The notes under the pieces: generated by a model
Seen by the model: the letters and a program-made list of their open reading frames with translations, nothing else
Told to the model about the DNA's origin: nothing
Databases searched by the model: none
Assembly: GCA_038405435.1 (NCBI GenBank)
Contig: JBBYHZ010000013.1
Strand: one strand, 5' to 3'
Source: Dryocola clanedunensis_A
GTDB taxonomy: Bacteria; Pseudomonadota; Gammaproteobacteria; Enterobacterales; Enterobacteriaceae
Length of the DNA stretch: 64,000 nucleotides
Program-made: the position numbers and the translations under genes
In this document: in pieces, positions 63,688-64,000 of the stretch
How positions within the stretch are numbered: position 1 is the stretch's first letter
Layout of the letters: each line of letters opens with the position of its first letter

Positions 63688-63780
63688 TACCGTCTCTGCG
63701 CTCAGGATGTTTACGCCATGTTACGCAGCCCGTTACCTAAGGGCAAACGTGATTCCAGGAAAACGCCGACTCCACCGGCG

Positions 63781-63792
63781 AACGGTAGCAAC
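63781..63792 (+). promoter_or_regulatory. Possible ops-like element before waaQ
   Basis: AACGGTAGCAAC keeps the CGGTAGC core of the ops element (GGCGGTAGCGTG) that recruits RfaH to the waaQ operon in E. coli. It lies 52 bp before the waaQ start, the expected place. The first two and last three bases differ, so the match is partial. Confidence 0.45.
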
Positions 63793-63844
63793 CATACTCA
63801 AGGTCTATTAGAATCAGGCATTGGCTAATCACCTAAAGATGATA

Positions 63845-64000
63845 ATGAATAACGCCTTGAATACGCCCGCAGCCGGGCAGCAAACCCGCATACTGGTCAT
63901 CAAGTTGCGCCATCACGGCGACATGTTGCTTACCACTCCGGTTATCAATGCCCTGCATCAGGCCTGGCCAGAGGCGCAGATCGACGTCCTGCTATATGAA
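63845..64000 (+). CDS. waaQ: LPS heptosyltransferase III WaaQ (partial, cut by window end)
   Basis: The first 52 codons, beginning MNNALNTPAAGQQTRILV, include the family 9 N-terminal motif KLRHHGDMLLTTPVINAL characteristic of WaaQ, which adds the third (branch) heptose of the inner core. An in-frame ATG at 63839 would add two residues. The gene continues past the right edge and probably starts the second LPS core operon. Confidence 0.9.
   Translation, partial: MNNALNTPAAGQQTRILVIKLRHHGDMLLTTPVINALHQAWPEAQIDVLLYE

Noticed and set aside
63839..63844. waaQ starting at the ATG at 63839
   Set aside because: It adds only Met-Ile; neither ATG has a strong ribosome site, so I kept the downstream ATG and noted the other.

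Overview
The window is a chromosomal segment of a member of the Enterobacteriaceae. Nearly every protein is a close, full-length relative of an Escherichia coli K-12 protein, and the regulatory sites (MetJ, ArgR, GlpR, CpxR, sigma-32, cobalamin riboswitch) are those of enterics. It is not E. coli: a short (type 1) argG sits inside the arginine cluster, yiiX, cdh and htrL are missing from their K-12 places, ppc lies directly beside metF, cpxA lies directly beside trmL, and the lipopolysaccharide (LPS) core genes differ. The layout is closer to what I recall for Enterobacter, Klebsiella and related genera; I cannot name the genus from sequence alone.

Layout. 1-4.3 kb: an rRNA P1 promoter pointing out of the left edge, murI, btuB with its riboswitch, and trmA. 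4.3-8.1 kb: yijD-fabR, sthA, oxyR and the divergent OxyS small RNA. 8.1-13.9 kb: arginine biosynthesis, argCBGH divergent from argE, with a pair of ARG boxes between them. 14-22.3 kb: ppc, then the methionine regulon metF, metL-metB and the repressor gene metJ. 22.3-31.1 kb: rpmE, priA, cytR, ftsN, hslVU, menA, rraA, zapB. 31.5-35.9 kb: glycerol uptake and use (glpFK, glpX) and fpr. 36-41 kb: yiiR, yiiQ, tpiA, sbp, pfkA, fieF. 41.2-44 kb: the Cpx envelope-stress system with the CpxQ small RNA in the cpxP 3' end. 44-51.8 kb: trmL, cysE, the yibN-grxC-secB-gpsA run, gpmM, envC, yibQ. 51.8-64 kb: cell-surface polysaccharide genes: a glycosyltransferase pair, tdh-kbl, hldD-waaF-waaC, two core transferases, an O-antigen ligase, a WabN-like deacetylase on the other strand, and the start of waaQ.

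How the parts work together. Much of the window is housekeeping metabolism under local control: MetJ represses metF and metBL through tandem 8-bp boxes, ArgR controls a two-way promoter, GlpR controls glpFK. Envelope functions recur: cpxPRA, envC, ftsN, zapB, secB and LPS core assembly. The most lineage-specific DNA is at the right: an AT-rich stretch (about 60.55-62.7 kb) encoding a family-2 glycosyltransferase and the O-antigen ligase, and the two-gene glycosyltransferase insert between yibQ and tdh. I found no prophage, insertion sequence, CRISPR array, tRNA gene or obvious defence system, and no clearly broken gene. The best candidates for under-described biology are the glycosyltransferase pair at 51.8-54.0 kb, a terminator-like hairpin in the tpiA leader, and hairpin repeats placed inside the arg and glp operons.
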